From contig JAKZAN010000071.1 in the NCBI GenBank assembly GCA_023053545.1, positions 1 to 64,000 on the forward strand: DNA of 64,000 nt, given 5' to 3'. The notes below the pieces were generated by a model. The model was not told where the DNA came from. It did no database searches and saw only the letters and a program-made list of their open reading frames with translations. The DNA comes from Lepidurus packardi (Eukaryota; Arthropoda; Branchiopoda; Notostraca; Triopsidae). Shown in pieces: positions 1-7,765 of the stretch; within the stretch, counting starts at the first letter, position 1, and every line of letters begins with the position of its first letter. The translations under genes and the position numbers were made by a program.

Positions 1-49
1 GTTAATAGCACTTTTAAAACAAATGGACATAACTAAAATTGCGAAATAG
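1..49 (+). CDS. C-terminal end of C5-cytosine methyltransferase (upstream element copy)
   Basis: The first 49 bases encode the last 15 residues and stop of a methyltransferase. They are identical to the end of the complete gene at 16481-17956. The rest of this copy lies outside the window. The HNH nuclease gene follows two bases after the stop, as in the complete copy. Confidence 0.85.
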   Translation, partial: LIALLKQMDITKIAK

Positions 50-51
50 AT

Positions 52-1026
52 ATGAATATAATTCTCGATAACCACGAATTCAAAGTGGTAGATACCAAAG
101 AAAAAATTACAATTGCTGATAGCTTTGTTGTTCGTCAAAATAAAATTGGCGGCGGTAATGGTGAAGCAAAATTATATATAGGTCAAGATGTTCAAGAAAC
201 AAGAAGTTTTTTTGGTAACAGTGGGTTTGCTATACCTTGTTTTTTAATAAAATCCGATTTACAAAAATATTTAGAAGAAACCCAAATCGAGTATTTAAAA
301 CCAGAACAACCATATCTGAATAAAGATATTTTACCAAATTTATGGAATGAGAGAAAGGCTAAAATTGATGCACTTCCAGAAAGAATAGATTTCGAGGTTG
401 TTGAGCAAATACAAATAGCTGGACCAAGAATTTATGTTAATTCTAGTGACCTAGCATATAAACTAATCAGAGAGCTTTCACTTCCAAATATTACCTTTAT
501 TTCAGTAATAAAGCTATTAGATGAAAAGGGAAAATTGAATTACTATTTTAGATTGTTTGCAGACTATTTTGGAGAAACCGAGCATCCATATACAATAGAA
601 AAAGAAGAGGAATTAATAGCAGAAATTGTTGAAGATAAATTGGAAAAAACACAATTATATCGAGCAAGAATTGGTCAAGGAGATTATAGAAAGAACTTAT
701 TAGCGTTATGCCCTTTTTGTCCAATTACGCTTATTTCTGATGATAGGCTTTTAATTGCAAGTCATATTAAACCATGGGTTGCATCTAATGAAATTGAAAA
801 AATTGACCCATTAAATGGTTTTATGTTAACACCTACTTTTGATAGGCTGTTCGATAGAGGTTTCTTGTCATTTACGGATGATAAAAAAACAATACTTTCC
901 CCTTTCCTATCAAATATGACTTATTCAAAAATAGGTATATCTGATAATAAAATCATTTCTCATTTACCAATTGATGGCAGAGAAGGATATTTAGAATATC
1001 ATAGGCAAAATATTTTAAAAAAATAA
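52..1026 (+). CDS. HNH-type restriction endonuclease, upstream copy
   Basis: The 324-aa protein is identical to the one at 17959-18933. Its C-terminal third holds an HNH domain: Cys220 and Cys223 (CPFC), His238 in SHIKPW and Asn255 in LNGFMLTP, a pattern common in type II restriction enzymes. The first 200 residues are not recognised and probably recognise DNA or dimerise. It follows a C5 methyltransferase gene by two bases, so the pair is a type II restriction-modification system. This is the tail of an upstream element copy, so the host probably has two identical nuclease genes. The cut specificity cannot be read from the sequence. Confidence 0.85.
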   Translation: MNIILDNHEFKVVDTKEKITIADSFVVRQNKIGGGNGEAKLYIGQDVQETRSFFGNSGFAIPCFLIKSDLQKYLEETQIEYLKPEQPYLNKDILPNLWNERKAKIDALPERIDFEVVEQIQIAGPRIYVNSSDLAYKLIRELSLPNITFISVIKLLDEKGKLNYYFRLFADYFGETEHPYTIEKEEELIAEIVEDKLEKTQLYRARIGQGDYRKNLLALCPFCPITLISDDRLLIASHIKPWVASNEIEKIDPLNGFMLTPTFDRLFDRGFLSFTDDKKTILSPFLSNMTYSKIGISDNKIISHLPIDGREGYLEYHRQNILKK

Positions 1027-1173
1027 TTATTGATATTCTGAATCGTTAGTAAAAATTGGGCAGGTTTAAAGAGTGTACTTAATGAGTGGGGAAATGACAA
1101 AAAATGCTCATTTTTGCAGTAATTATAAATATATAAAGCATTGTAAATCAGTCTTAAACAGCACCCTTTTTCA

Positions 1174-1218
1174 CACTGTTAATCAGAGGGTCCTTGGTTC
1201 GAGCCCAAGAGGGGGAGC
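1174..1218 (+). other. Attachment site: 3' fragment of tRNA-Asn(GUU), inner junction
   Basis: The 45 bases cover an anticodon loop CTGTTAA (anticodon GTT), the 3' anticodon strand, a variable loop, a perfect T arm (CTTGG TTCGAGC CCAAG), the acceptor strand AGGGGGA, discriminator G and one C of CCA. The D arm and 5' acceptor strand are absent, so this is not a working tRNA gene. The same fragment recurs at 19081-19125. This is the usual footprint of a tyrosine integrase that targets a tRNA 3' end. Confidence 0.85.
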
Positions 1219-1228
1219 TACTAAAGAA

Positions 1229-1254
1229 AAGACTTCACAGAGATGTGAGGTCTT
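1229..1254 (+). terminator. Rho-independent terminator just inside the element's left end
   Basis: AAGACTTCACA (1229-1239), loop GAGA, TGTGAGGTCTT (1244-1254), then a T run. The stem has one mismatch. It sits 11 bases after the tRNA fragment and could end tRNA-Asn transcription, or read-through from the HNH gene, before hamA. Confidence 0.7.
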
Positions 1255-1308
1255 TTTTATTTTTGGTAAGTGTACTATCTAAGTGTGCTAGCATTCCACT
1301 CATCTTCA

Positions 1309-1349
1309 TATATTTGTCGTTCAACAATTTGATGTCACAATTCGACATC
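1309..1349 (+). promoter_or_regulatory. Possible hamA promoter and operator
   Basis: TATATTTG at 1309-1316 fits the Bacteroidota -7 element TAnnTTTG; no good -33 element is visible. It is followed by a perfect inverted repeat GATGTC (1331-1336), 7-nt spacer, GACATC (1344-1349), which could be an operator or leader hairpin upstream of hamA at 1374. Confidence 0.4.
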
Positions 1350-1373
1350 TTCGTTTAGAACACCTATTGACGA

Positions 1374-2273
1374 ATGCGGCAATCCTTACTTGACCTGATA
1401 GAAAAGACAATTGTATTTCAATATGATTTACCCAATTCCTCAATTGGCGCTTCTAAAACAATTATTTCAATCGATGATGATAAATGTTATTCGTCTTTAA
1501 ATAAAGATGATTTAACGGAAATTATCTACAATTCAATCCTTGAATATTCTTTTAATGAATTTGAAATTGAAAATAAAGATTACGACAAGCTCCACTACAT
1601 AGCATTACAAAAGCGATTAAAATACAATCCCGATTTAGATTTAGACCAAAAAATTAAATACGGTTTTTTAGGTGAAGTTCTTTTGTTCAGTATCTTATAC
1701 GTTATCTTCAAATCACAACCGCTCATTGCCCGAGGCTACTTTTATAATCCTTTGGAAAATTCCGAAACTAAAGGGTACGACTCATACCACTTAATAGAAA
1801 ATAAAAGTCAAACCGAGCTTTGGTTTGGAGAAGTAAAGTTTCACAAAAACTACAAAACTGGCATTGATAGTATTTTTAGAAATATTAACAAGGCCATCTC
1901 TGATGAATATTTGCAAGCCAATGTGTTTGCAATCTCGAACCAAATCAATAATCTTCATTATAAAGGTTCTAAAATCGAAGCCGTAATTCGGGATTGGGAA
2001 GAAAACCCATATCTCTCAATTATTCATGAACTAAAACAGCATAACATGAAACTGGTTTACCCAGTAATGCTGTTATATGAAGAAAATGATATCGGATATG
2101 ATGAAAGCATTAAAAATATTCCAAAGTATATAGAGGACAAATTCAAAGCCAATACATTTAAAATAACTGTTGACTATTCTATTTTTTTTATTTTGGTTCC
2201 CCTAAAAGACGTTAAACTCATAAAAGAAGAAGTAATCAAATGGATAGAGTCGAGGAAACCTCTTATGTCTTAA
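1374..2273 (+). CDS. hamA: HamA, Hachiman defence nuclease subunit (DUF1837)
   Basis: A 299-aa protein with a PD-(D/E)XK-like nuclease core: Gly100-Glu101 in GFLGE, Asp136 in KGYDSYH, and Glu153-x-Lys155 in WFGEVKF. This arrangement is that of DUF1837/HamA, which in Hachiman systems pairs with a large helicase, HamB, and degrades DNA on phage infection. The stop lies inside the 5' end of the next gene (34-nt overlap), so the two are translationally coupled. ATG at 1374 is the only plausible start and follows an inverted repeat at 1331-1349. The gene pair lies directly inside the left attachment site. Confidence 0.8.
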   Translation: MRQSLLDLIEKTIVFQYDLPNSSIGASKTIISIDDDKCYSSLNKDDLTEIIYNSILEYSFNEFEIENKDYDKLHYIALQKRLKYNPDLDLDQKIKYGFLGEVLLFSILYVIFKSQPLIARGYFYNPLENSETKGYDSYHLIENKSQTELWFGEVKFHKNYKTGIDSIFRNINKAISDEYLQANVFAISNQINNLHYKGSKIEAVIRDWEENPYLSIIHELKQHNMKLVYPVMLLYEENDIGYDESIKNIPKYIEDKFKANTFKITVDYSIFFILVPLKDVKLIKEEVIKWIESRKPLMS

Positions 2274-3514
2274 AGCAAATCAACAGATTTAATTCTAAAA
2301 TCATTACTGACGATGTACTTGTCAAAAGCGTGTGCAATTATTTTAACGAAATAAAAAGTGAAACGCTGAACCAAGCTGATTTAAAGTTTTTAAAATACAT
2401 TTCGAATGTTGCTGGAATACCACATTACTTTGACCTTTTAAATAATTTTAACCACGTGACGGATATTGAGGAATATAATCTTAATACATTTTCATCGCTA
2501 CTTTACGAAAGCACACTCCATACAAATGAAAACTTGAAGGTTCATAAGTTTCAAATGAAGATTATGGATTTGTTTCGGCCTGAAAAATTAAATCGGTTTT
2601 TTTTATCCGCAAGTACGTCATTCGGCAAAACACATATCGTCTTCGAGATAATTAAGAAGATGAATTATAATAATGTGGTCCTAATTTTCCCAACTATAGC
2701 GTTGCTTTCAGAAAATTTGGAACGTCTTTTATCTGACGACGACTACAATTACTTTAGTGACAAATACAAAATTCACACGTTAAGTGAAGTAACCGAGTTT
2801 GACACGTATAACTTATTCATTTATACACCAGAACGATTTTTATCATTCAAGGAAAAAAATCCAACATCTATAGATTTTGATTTTGCCTTCATTGATGAAA
2901 TATACAAAATTGACAACGAATATTTGATTGATGAAGAAATCAAAGAGAATGAAAGGGATGTTGCCTATCGCCTTTCCGTATTCTACGCTTTGGAAAACGA
3001 CGTAGATGTACTGATGGCTGGGCCTTATATTGAGTTTTATAATTCGAGCAGAGAAGGTTATAACAATTCTTTTGATACTTTCCTAGCTAAGAATAGAATC
3101 AAGCTACTTGACTATAACCGATATGAAATTGTCGGCAAAACTTATAATGATATTAAGTCCAAAAAACATATTGACATTGATGAGAATTTAGAATTTGACT
3201 TCGAATCGACAAACAAAACTACTAGGCTGATTGACATAGTAAAAAAGTTAGATAAAATCAATGAAAATGCAATAATTTATTGTTCCACAAGGAATTATAC
3301 TGAAAGTTATGCAAGAGTTTTATTAGAATCAAACGCAATTTCAAACCATTCCAATTTTGAATATCTTGACTTTATAAATCATATCTCACAGAACTTTAAT
3401 AGCGAGTGGACCATAATTAAAGGTTTGAAAAAAAGGTATTGGTGTCCATCACGGACTTATTCCAAAATACATTCAAAAGGAAATAATATCTCTATTCAAT
3501 TCTGGCCAGCTTAG
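2240..3514 (+). CDS. hamB: HamB, Hachiman helicase, N-terminal part (frame broken)
   Basis: This frame covers the first RecA-like domain of an SF2 helicase: Walker A SASTSFGKT at residues 123-131, motif Ia VVLIFPTIALL, and Walker B FIDEIYK with D219-E220. It overlaps hamA by 34 nt. After residue 398 the sequence stops resembling a helicase and ends early. The break coincides with seven A at 3428-3434: reading with six A enters the frame of the next entry, where motifs V and VI lie. It may be a real mutation, a consensus error, or a site corrected by transcriptional slippage. Confidence 0.75.
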   Translation: MDRVEETSYVLKQINRFNSKIITDDVLVKSVCNYFNEIKSETLNQADLKFLKYISNVAGIPHYFDLLNNFNHVTDIEEYNLNTFSSLLYESTLHTNENLKVHKFQMKIMDLFRPEKLNRFFLSASTSFGKTHIVFEIIKKMNYNNVVLIFPTIALLSENLERLLSDDDYNYFSDKYKIHTLSEVTEFDTYNLFIYTPERFLSFKEKNPTSIDFDFAFIDEIYKIDNEYLIDEEIKENERDVAYRLSVFYALENDVDVLMAGPYIEFYNSSREGYNNSFDTFLAKNRIKLLDYNRYEIVGKTYNDIKSKKHIDIDENLEFDFESTNKTTRLIDIVKKLDKINENAIIYCSTRNYTESYARVLLESNAISNHSNFEYLDFINHISQNFNSEWTIIKGLKKRYWCPSRTYSKIHSKGNNISIQFWPA

Positions 3515-3683
3515 AACATTACTTTCGACAACAACCATAACAGAAGGTGTCAATACTTCGGCAAAAAATCTAATTGTTTTACATAGCAAGAAAGGCGATA
3601 AAGAACTCAAGAAATTTGACGCAAAAAATATAGCAGGGCGAGCTGGGAGGTTTCGACATCATTATTCGGGAAGAGTAATTGTT

Positions 3684-4547
3684 TTGCAAAACGATTTCAT
3701 GAAAGCAATTGAATCCGAGGCGGAAGGAATCAAGCACAAAAATTATGATTTACAAGCCCCTAAGGATGAAATAGATTTATTCTATTCCACAGATGAGTTT
3801 CTTTCACAAATCGATAAAACAAGAAAAGTAAACATACAAGCTGAACAGGACAGAAGGGGAATACCTGACGCAATTTTTAATCTGTACAAAGTTGTAAGTC
3901 GAGTGGACAAAATTACTTTATATGATGCGATTAAAAACTTATCAAAAGATGAGTTTGAATCAATACGGGCTTTGATTAGGGTCGTCAATCATAAGATGGA
4001 CATTGACAGTTCAGGATTTCAGACAATCCTAAAAGTAATTTTACCTGTAGTAAAAAATGATAAGTTAAGATTTTTAATTACTGAAAAAGACAGGAATCAA
4101 CATTATTCGCTACTGACTCACTTACTTCATTTTTATTTAGTTGGCGGGTTTATCAGCTCAGTAAGGTTTAAAATTACTCAGGGCAAAACTATTGATAAAG
4201 CAATTTCGGAAACGGCCGAATTTGTCTATAATACACTAAAATATCAAGTCGTTAAATATCTAGGCGTCTTTAATATTATGTATCGCTTTATTCAATCTCA
4301 GGAGAACAATATCCCCTTTGAAGAAATTACGGGGATTGACCGCTTATTAGTAAAACTTGAATACAATGCATTAACCGAGTTTGGGAGAATTGCAAGCGAT
4401 TATGGAGTGCCGTCAAACGTCCTCGAGTACTACGAAAATCCACAAAATGCGAATGAAATTAAATCAAATTTCGACAATTACGAGATGACTATTTTCAACA
4501 GGATTGAAAAAATTATACGTGGTACTGATAAGGGCACAAGTGATTAA
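3684..4547 (+). CDS. hamB: HamB, C-terminal part
   Basis: The reading frame is open from 3435 and keeps helicase motifs: GIGVHHG near 3435, TEGVNTSAKN (motif V) near 3543, and AGRAGR (motif VI) at about 3634. The first in-frame ATG is at 3702; TTG at 3684 is unlikely to be a real start. Together with 2240-3434 it would make one protein of about 768 residues. The remaining 280 residues are a helical C-terminal domain I do not recognise. The gene converges with the integrase gene, with 18 nt between their stops. Confidence 0.7.
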   Translation: MQNDFMKAIESEAEGIKHKNYDLQAPKDEIDLFYSTDEFLSQIDKTRKVNIQAEQDRRGIPDAIFNLYKVVSRVDKITLYDAIKNLSKDEFESIRALIRVVNHKMDIDSSGFQTILKVILPVVKNDKLRFLITEKDRNQHYSLLTHLLHFYLVGGFISSVRFKITQGKTIDKAISETAEFVYNTLKYQVVKYLGVFNIMYRFIQSQENNIPFEEITGIDRLLVKLEYNALTEFGRIASDYGVPSNVLEYYENPQNANEIKSNFDNYEMTIFNRIEKIIRGTDKGTSD

Positions 4548-4565
4548 TAACAACTAATTTTTTCA

Positions 4566-5615
4566 TTAACTGAAGACGCTAAAACCCCGTCTATTAACCT
4601 CTTTTACAACTAACCTTTTGTCGATGTAGTTTTTCAAAAGCACTGATGAAGTTTTTTGATATCCCATCGACTCGGTTAGGCCAGTGTGTAAATGTAATTT
4701 CGTTAAAAAGGTCTTTCTAAGGTGCTTAATGCTAAAATCATCTCCTAGCTTAGCCTGTCTTCGATAGAAGGTAAATGAGTGGCTTAATTGCTTTGTTAAC
4801 GACTTTCTATCAATGTTCATGTCATTAGCAATCAAATATTTATTTACACCTAGATTTGATTTATAGTCTAATCTCTCAAGTAGTTTTTTCAATTCATTTG
4901 AAATCGGGATATAGACACGTTTTGTAGCTTTGGTATTATCCCAATTATGAGCGCGTTCAAACTTCAAATCTGTACCTACAATACATTCCAATTCGCCATC
5001 TGAATCTACCACAATATCACAATACTTCAATGAAACAACTTCTTCAAGTCTCATACCCGTGTATGCACATAACTCGATGCCATCTTTTGTATAAGGTCTG
5101 AACCTATTCTTTTTGGCACCACTTTTAAGAATTTCAATAGAACCATTTTCGTTAATTACCGAAAGTAATTTTACAAAATCATCGTCAGAAATGCTTGTAG
5201 GGTTAGGATTCTCATATTTTAACTTTATTTTTTTTGTAACATTAGGAACACTCAATTCCTTTTCAACAGTTAAGAAATTATAAAAGTTTTTTAATGCTCT
5301 CAAATTATGATTGAATGTCGCATTACTATTGATTGTTTCTTCTAAATATTCATAGTATTTGCCAAGCATATATTTATCGATTTGATAAATGGTTAATTTA
5401 TCCAAACTGTAACCAATTGAATTCAAAAAAATTCCGAATTTATCGATATAACCAATAGTTTCTTTAATGTATTTTGCTGACCGTACTTTTTGTTCGTGCT
5501 TAGGTACATCTACATTTTCTAACCAATCTCCATACATAAACATAAAGTCTTTAAATAATTCAAAACTCATTTCTGGTTGAACACTTAGATTTCTTAGTTT
5601 AAGAGGATTTGACAA
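4566..5615 (-). CDS. Tyrosine recombinase (integrase), main part
   Basis: A 349-aa frame with an N-terminal SAM-like core-binding domain and a C-terminal catalytic domain. Arg189 (AYTGMRLEEV), His298-x-Arg300 (KHLRK) and nucleophile Tyr330 (NYIDK) are the R-HxxR-Y set. The assigned start is a weak TTG. The coding potential continues upstream in another frame (…DEAIKELLEFKKEL) into the zinc-ribbon piece at 5642-5842, so the real integrase probably starts at 5842 and is about 424 aa. It should integrate the element at the tRNA-Asn 3' end. It is 3.3 kb inside the left end because hamAB lies outside it. Confidence 0.85.
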   Translation of the reverse strand: MSNPLKLRNLSVQPEMSFELFKDFMFMYGDWLENVDVPKHEQKVRSAKYIKETIGYIDKFGIFLNSIGYSLDKLTIYQIDKYMLGKYYEYLEETINSNATFNHNLRALKNFYNFLTVEKELSVPNVTKKIKLKYENPNPTSISDDDFVKLLSVINENGSIEILKSGAKKNRFRPYTKDGIELCAYTGMRLEEVVSLKYCDIVVDSDGELECIVGTDLKFERAHNWDNTKATKRVYIPISNELKKLLERLDYKSNLGVNKYLIANDMNIDRKSLTKQLSHSFTFYRRQAKLGDDFSIKHLRKTFLTKLHLHTGLTESMGYQKTSSVLLKNYIDKRLVVKEVNRRGFSVFS

Positions 5616-5641
5616 TTCCTTTTTGAATTCCAGCAGTTCTT

Positions 5642-5842
5642 TTATTGCTTCATATCATATTCAGACGACTTCAAATCCCTCGTTTTGCGGCTTCCGTTTG
5701 CTTTGAGTACCGCTTTGTATTTCTGACGTTCCAATGGGTGACTACAGCCCTTGTATGGCGTTTGTGATACCTCAATGTGCCTGCTGCACTTCTTACAAAC
5801 TATGTGCAGACCTGCGAACTTTTTGTATTTAAGTAATTTCAT
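5642..5842 (-). CDS. Integrase N-terminal zinc-ribbon/arm-binding piece (frame broken)
   Basis: A 66-aa frame with CKKC (residues 17-20), then Cys33 and His35, followed by PLERQKYKAVLK and a basic segment. Many Bacteroidota tyrosine recombinases begin with such a Cys-rich, arm-type DNA-binding module running into a DEA-helix. The frame ends at 5642, but one frame over the sequence continues DEAIKEL… straight into the integrase. The break, near 5648-5656, lies at an ATATGATATG stretch and would need one added base or two removed. It could instead be a genuinely separate small protein. Confidence 0.6.
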   Translation of the reverse strand: MKLLKYKKFAGLHIVCKKCSRHIEVSQTPYKGCSHPLERQKYKAVLKANGSRKTRDLKSSEYDMKQ

Positions 5843-5869
5843 TTTGACTTATTTTAATGCGAGTGTAAT

Positions 5870-6220
5870 TTATTTGGGCGACCCATCAAATATTTTTTTT
5901 GACAAATCCCCTTTAGGTATATAACCAGTTTGTGTTCTTTTAGAATCGTCGTTAAAATCCAATAGTTTGTAAAGTTCCCCATTATTATATGCCTCATAAT
6001 ATTGCATCCAATCATCTCCATATTTCTGCTTTAAATGCTTTATTAGAGGCATATTATAAGTTAATTCAAATTCTGCTTTCATAACAAACTCACCTGATGT
6101 ATCCTTGTGAACAGGCAAGTGATTTTTGCTACACCAATCACGAATAGTTCTCTTATCCTTCCTGTTTATAAAGGAGGATATATCGCTGAGATACATTCTA
6201 TTTATTGGTGTTGATAGCAT
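5870..6220 (-). CDS. HTH protein, probable excisionase (recombination directionality factor)
   Basis: A 116-aa protein. Residues 8-45 read as a MerR/excisionase-like winged helix: YLSDISSFINRKDKRTIRDW, then a wing around HKDTSGEFVMK. It lies directly upstream of the integrase on the same strand and 6 nt downstream of the polymerase-like gene. Small HTH proteins next to a tyrosine integrase commonly direct excision. It could also be a transcriptional regulator of the minus-strand operon. Confidence 0.55.
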   Translation of the reverse strand: MLSTPINRMYLSDISSFINRKDKRTIRDWCSKNHLPVHKDTSGEFVMKAEFELTYNMPLIKHLKQKYGDDWMQYYEAYNNGELYKLLDFNDDSKRTQTGYIPKGDLSKKIFDGSPK

Positions 6221-6226
6221 TTATTT

Positions 6227-7543
6227 TTAAATGGCTTTAATTTCGAATTCGTAGTTTCCTATTACAGGAGTTAAATTTTGGAATTCAGGTGTATTGTAAA
6301 TAATGATTGCATCATGCAACCGAACGGCTGTATAATCTAATCTGTTGATGTATTTAAACTCCTCGATAAGATTGTCCTCCATTTTGGTCATGATTTTGTA
6401 AAACCGTCCCTTTTCTTTTAGCGTTAAGTCAATGATTTTTAAGACTTGCTCTCTTGTATATCCGCAAGCTTTGAAAAATTTCTTGGCGTCATATACGGTC
6501 CGTTTGTTATCATTAAGCATCATATTAAACCATCTTTTAGCTTCGCTCCTTTCAATGGTGTACTTCGTCTCCAAATTGCCGTAAACATCTTGTGCTATAT
6601 CGCTTCCAACTAGAGTATCTAAAAAGGATGCAAATGCACTTTTGATGTCGCATTGAAGCAGTTTATAAGGAGTATAACCCCTTAGTTGCCTTGTTGTTTT
6701 TGTAGCTGTGTTGAACACCCTATTATCAACATTCGTTGTCTTAAACCCAAACATGTGACCTCCGCAAGACAAAGAAAGTAGTGAAAGGATATAGTATTTA
6801 TGCCGTTCCACTTGTTTGGCTATGGAATATGTGTTCATCTTTACAGTATTTCTGATACCATGCTTGCAAGCCAACAAAGAATTCTTGATTTTCTCAGCTT
6901 TATCCATAATTTGGTTAACCTCCGACTGTGAATAACCTTCTAGTTTTGACAATTGTTTGACGATGGCTCTATTGGTATTGTTGAATACTCTTTTACCAAT
7001 TATCGATTTCGAGTATTCCTTGGTCAGTGTATCCAAAGCTTCTTTATTATCATTTTCAATAAACACTTTGACATCTTGATTTGATTCCGTTGATAGTGCT
7101 TTGATGTAACCGTTTAAAATACATTCGCTAACCACGCTAAAACCATGAATGATTCTGTTGGTTTCTTCGCTATACTGGCCATTTTCAACCATCTGTATCA
7201 CATATAAGCTGTTTATTATTTGTTTTGCTTTGAAATAAGCATCATCCCAATTATAGCTAAACACCAAACCAAAATCCATTGTCTCATCCTCTTTTAATTG
7301 GCACAACGCACCATTTTTTATGGCAATATCCATTTGCGTTTGGGAAACTCTGAACTTGGTTATTTTATCCATTTCACTCATCTTATCAGGATTGGCAAGG
7401 TCATTTACATCAATGAATGTCTTTGCAGTGTTCAAAAGCCTTTCGTATCGGTCCGCTGTTGCATTGAGCAGATATTCTGATTGTGTTTCCACCGCCATAT
7501 ATGCTGTTGCCCATAACAATAAATCTTTTTTTTCCGAAGCCAT
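6227..7543 (-). CDS. Polymerase-like replication protein (family A-type palm motifs)
   Basis: 438 aa. I do not recognise the N-terminal 260 residues. The C-terminal part has an ordered set resembling a DNA polymerase palm: RVFNTATKTTRQLRGY (residues 275-290), motif A CDIKSAF with Asp299, a motif B-like Arg332/Lys336 helix (ERSEAKRWF), and motif C RLHDAIII with His410-Asp411. Plasmid and phage proteins with a DIxNSQP…HDSI layout share this pattern. It probably acts in element replication, with the helicase encoded just upstream. The N-terminus lacks a visible 3'-5' exonuclease. The assignment rests on motif order only. Confidence 0.5.
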   Translation of the reverse strand: MASEKKDLLLWATAYMAVETQSEYLLNATADRYERLLNTAKTFIDVNDLANPDKMSEMDKITKFRVSQTQMDIAIKNGALCQLKEDETMDFGLVFSYNWDDAYFKAKQIINSLYVIQMVENGQYSEETNRIIHGFSVVSECILNGYIKALSTESNQDVKVFIENDNKEALDTLTKEYSKSIIGKRVFNNTNRAIVKQLSKLEGYSQSEVNQIMDKAEKIKNSLLACKHGIRNTVKMNTYSIAKQVERHKYYILSLLSLSCGGHMFGFKTTNVDNRVFNTATKTTRQLRGYTPYKLLQCDIKSAFASFLDTLVGSDIAQDVYGNLETKYTIERSEAKRWFNMMLNDNKRTVYDAKKFFKACGYTREQVLKIIDLTLKEKGRFYKIMTKMEDNLIEEFKYINRLDYTAVRLHDAIIIYNTPEFQNLTPVIGNYEFEIKAI

Positions 7544-7570
7544 TAAAATTGGCTGTCATCGCCTTTGATA

Positions 7571-7765
7571 TTACTGTAAACCCCTTTCTAGTTCTTTCTT
7601 GATGATGTAAGTATCTTGGTCTTCTTGACCTATTAGATTCCGATATTTGGATGGGAAACTTACCGATGTTGGAACTACTGTTCCCTGAGCATCGTCATCA
7701 TTAACCGTAAAACCATAATCGTTCAAAGATTGTATTAGATTGGCTTTTGGGTAGCTTAAAAGCAT
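7571..7765 (-). CDS. Probable C-terminal end of the element helicase (frame broken)
   Basis: A 64-aa frame overlapping the end of the helicase frame. Before the overlap the helicase reads HAFKLPK; in this frame it continues ANLIQSLNDYGF, which looks more natural than the short tail in the first frame. Four A on the minus strand (7745-7748) at the switch point suggest one extra base. The segment ends 28 nt before the polymerase-like gene start. Alternatively it is a separate small gene starting at 7765. Confidence 0.5.
   Translation of the reverse strand: MLLSYPKANLIQSLNDYGFTVNDDDAQGTVVPTSVSFPSKYRNLIGQEDQDTYIIKKELERGLQ

Larger units (their letters stand above)
1..1218 (+). repeat. Direct repeat, left copy (right end of upstream element copy)
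   Basis: This segment matches 17908-19125 wherever I compared it, with an identical 324-aa HNH protein. It holds the methyltransferase tail, the HNH gene and a tRNA-Asn 3' fragment. Identity stops at 1218/19125: the next base is T here and A there. The left limit is the window edge, so the true repeat is at least this long and may be a whole element. Confidence 0.95.

Noticed and set aside
1174..1218. A functional tRNA-Asn gene
   Set aside because: Only the 3' half, from the anticodon loop, is present; the D arm and 5' acceptor strand are absent here and at 19081.
1073..1282. 69-aa open frame across the tRNA fragment and terminator
   Set aside because: It spans an attachment site and a terminator hairpin, so it is a chance frame.
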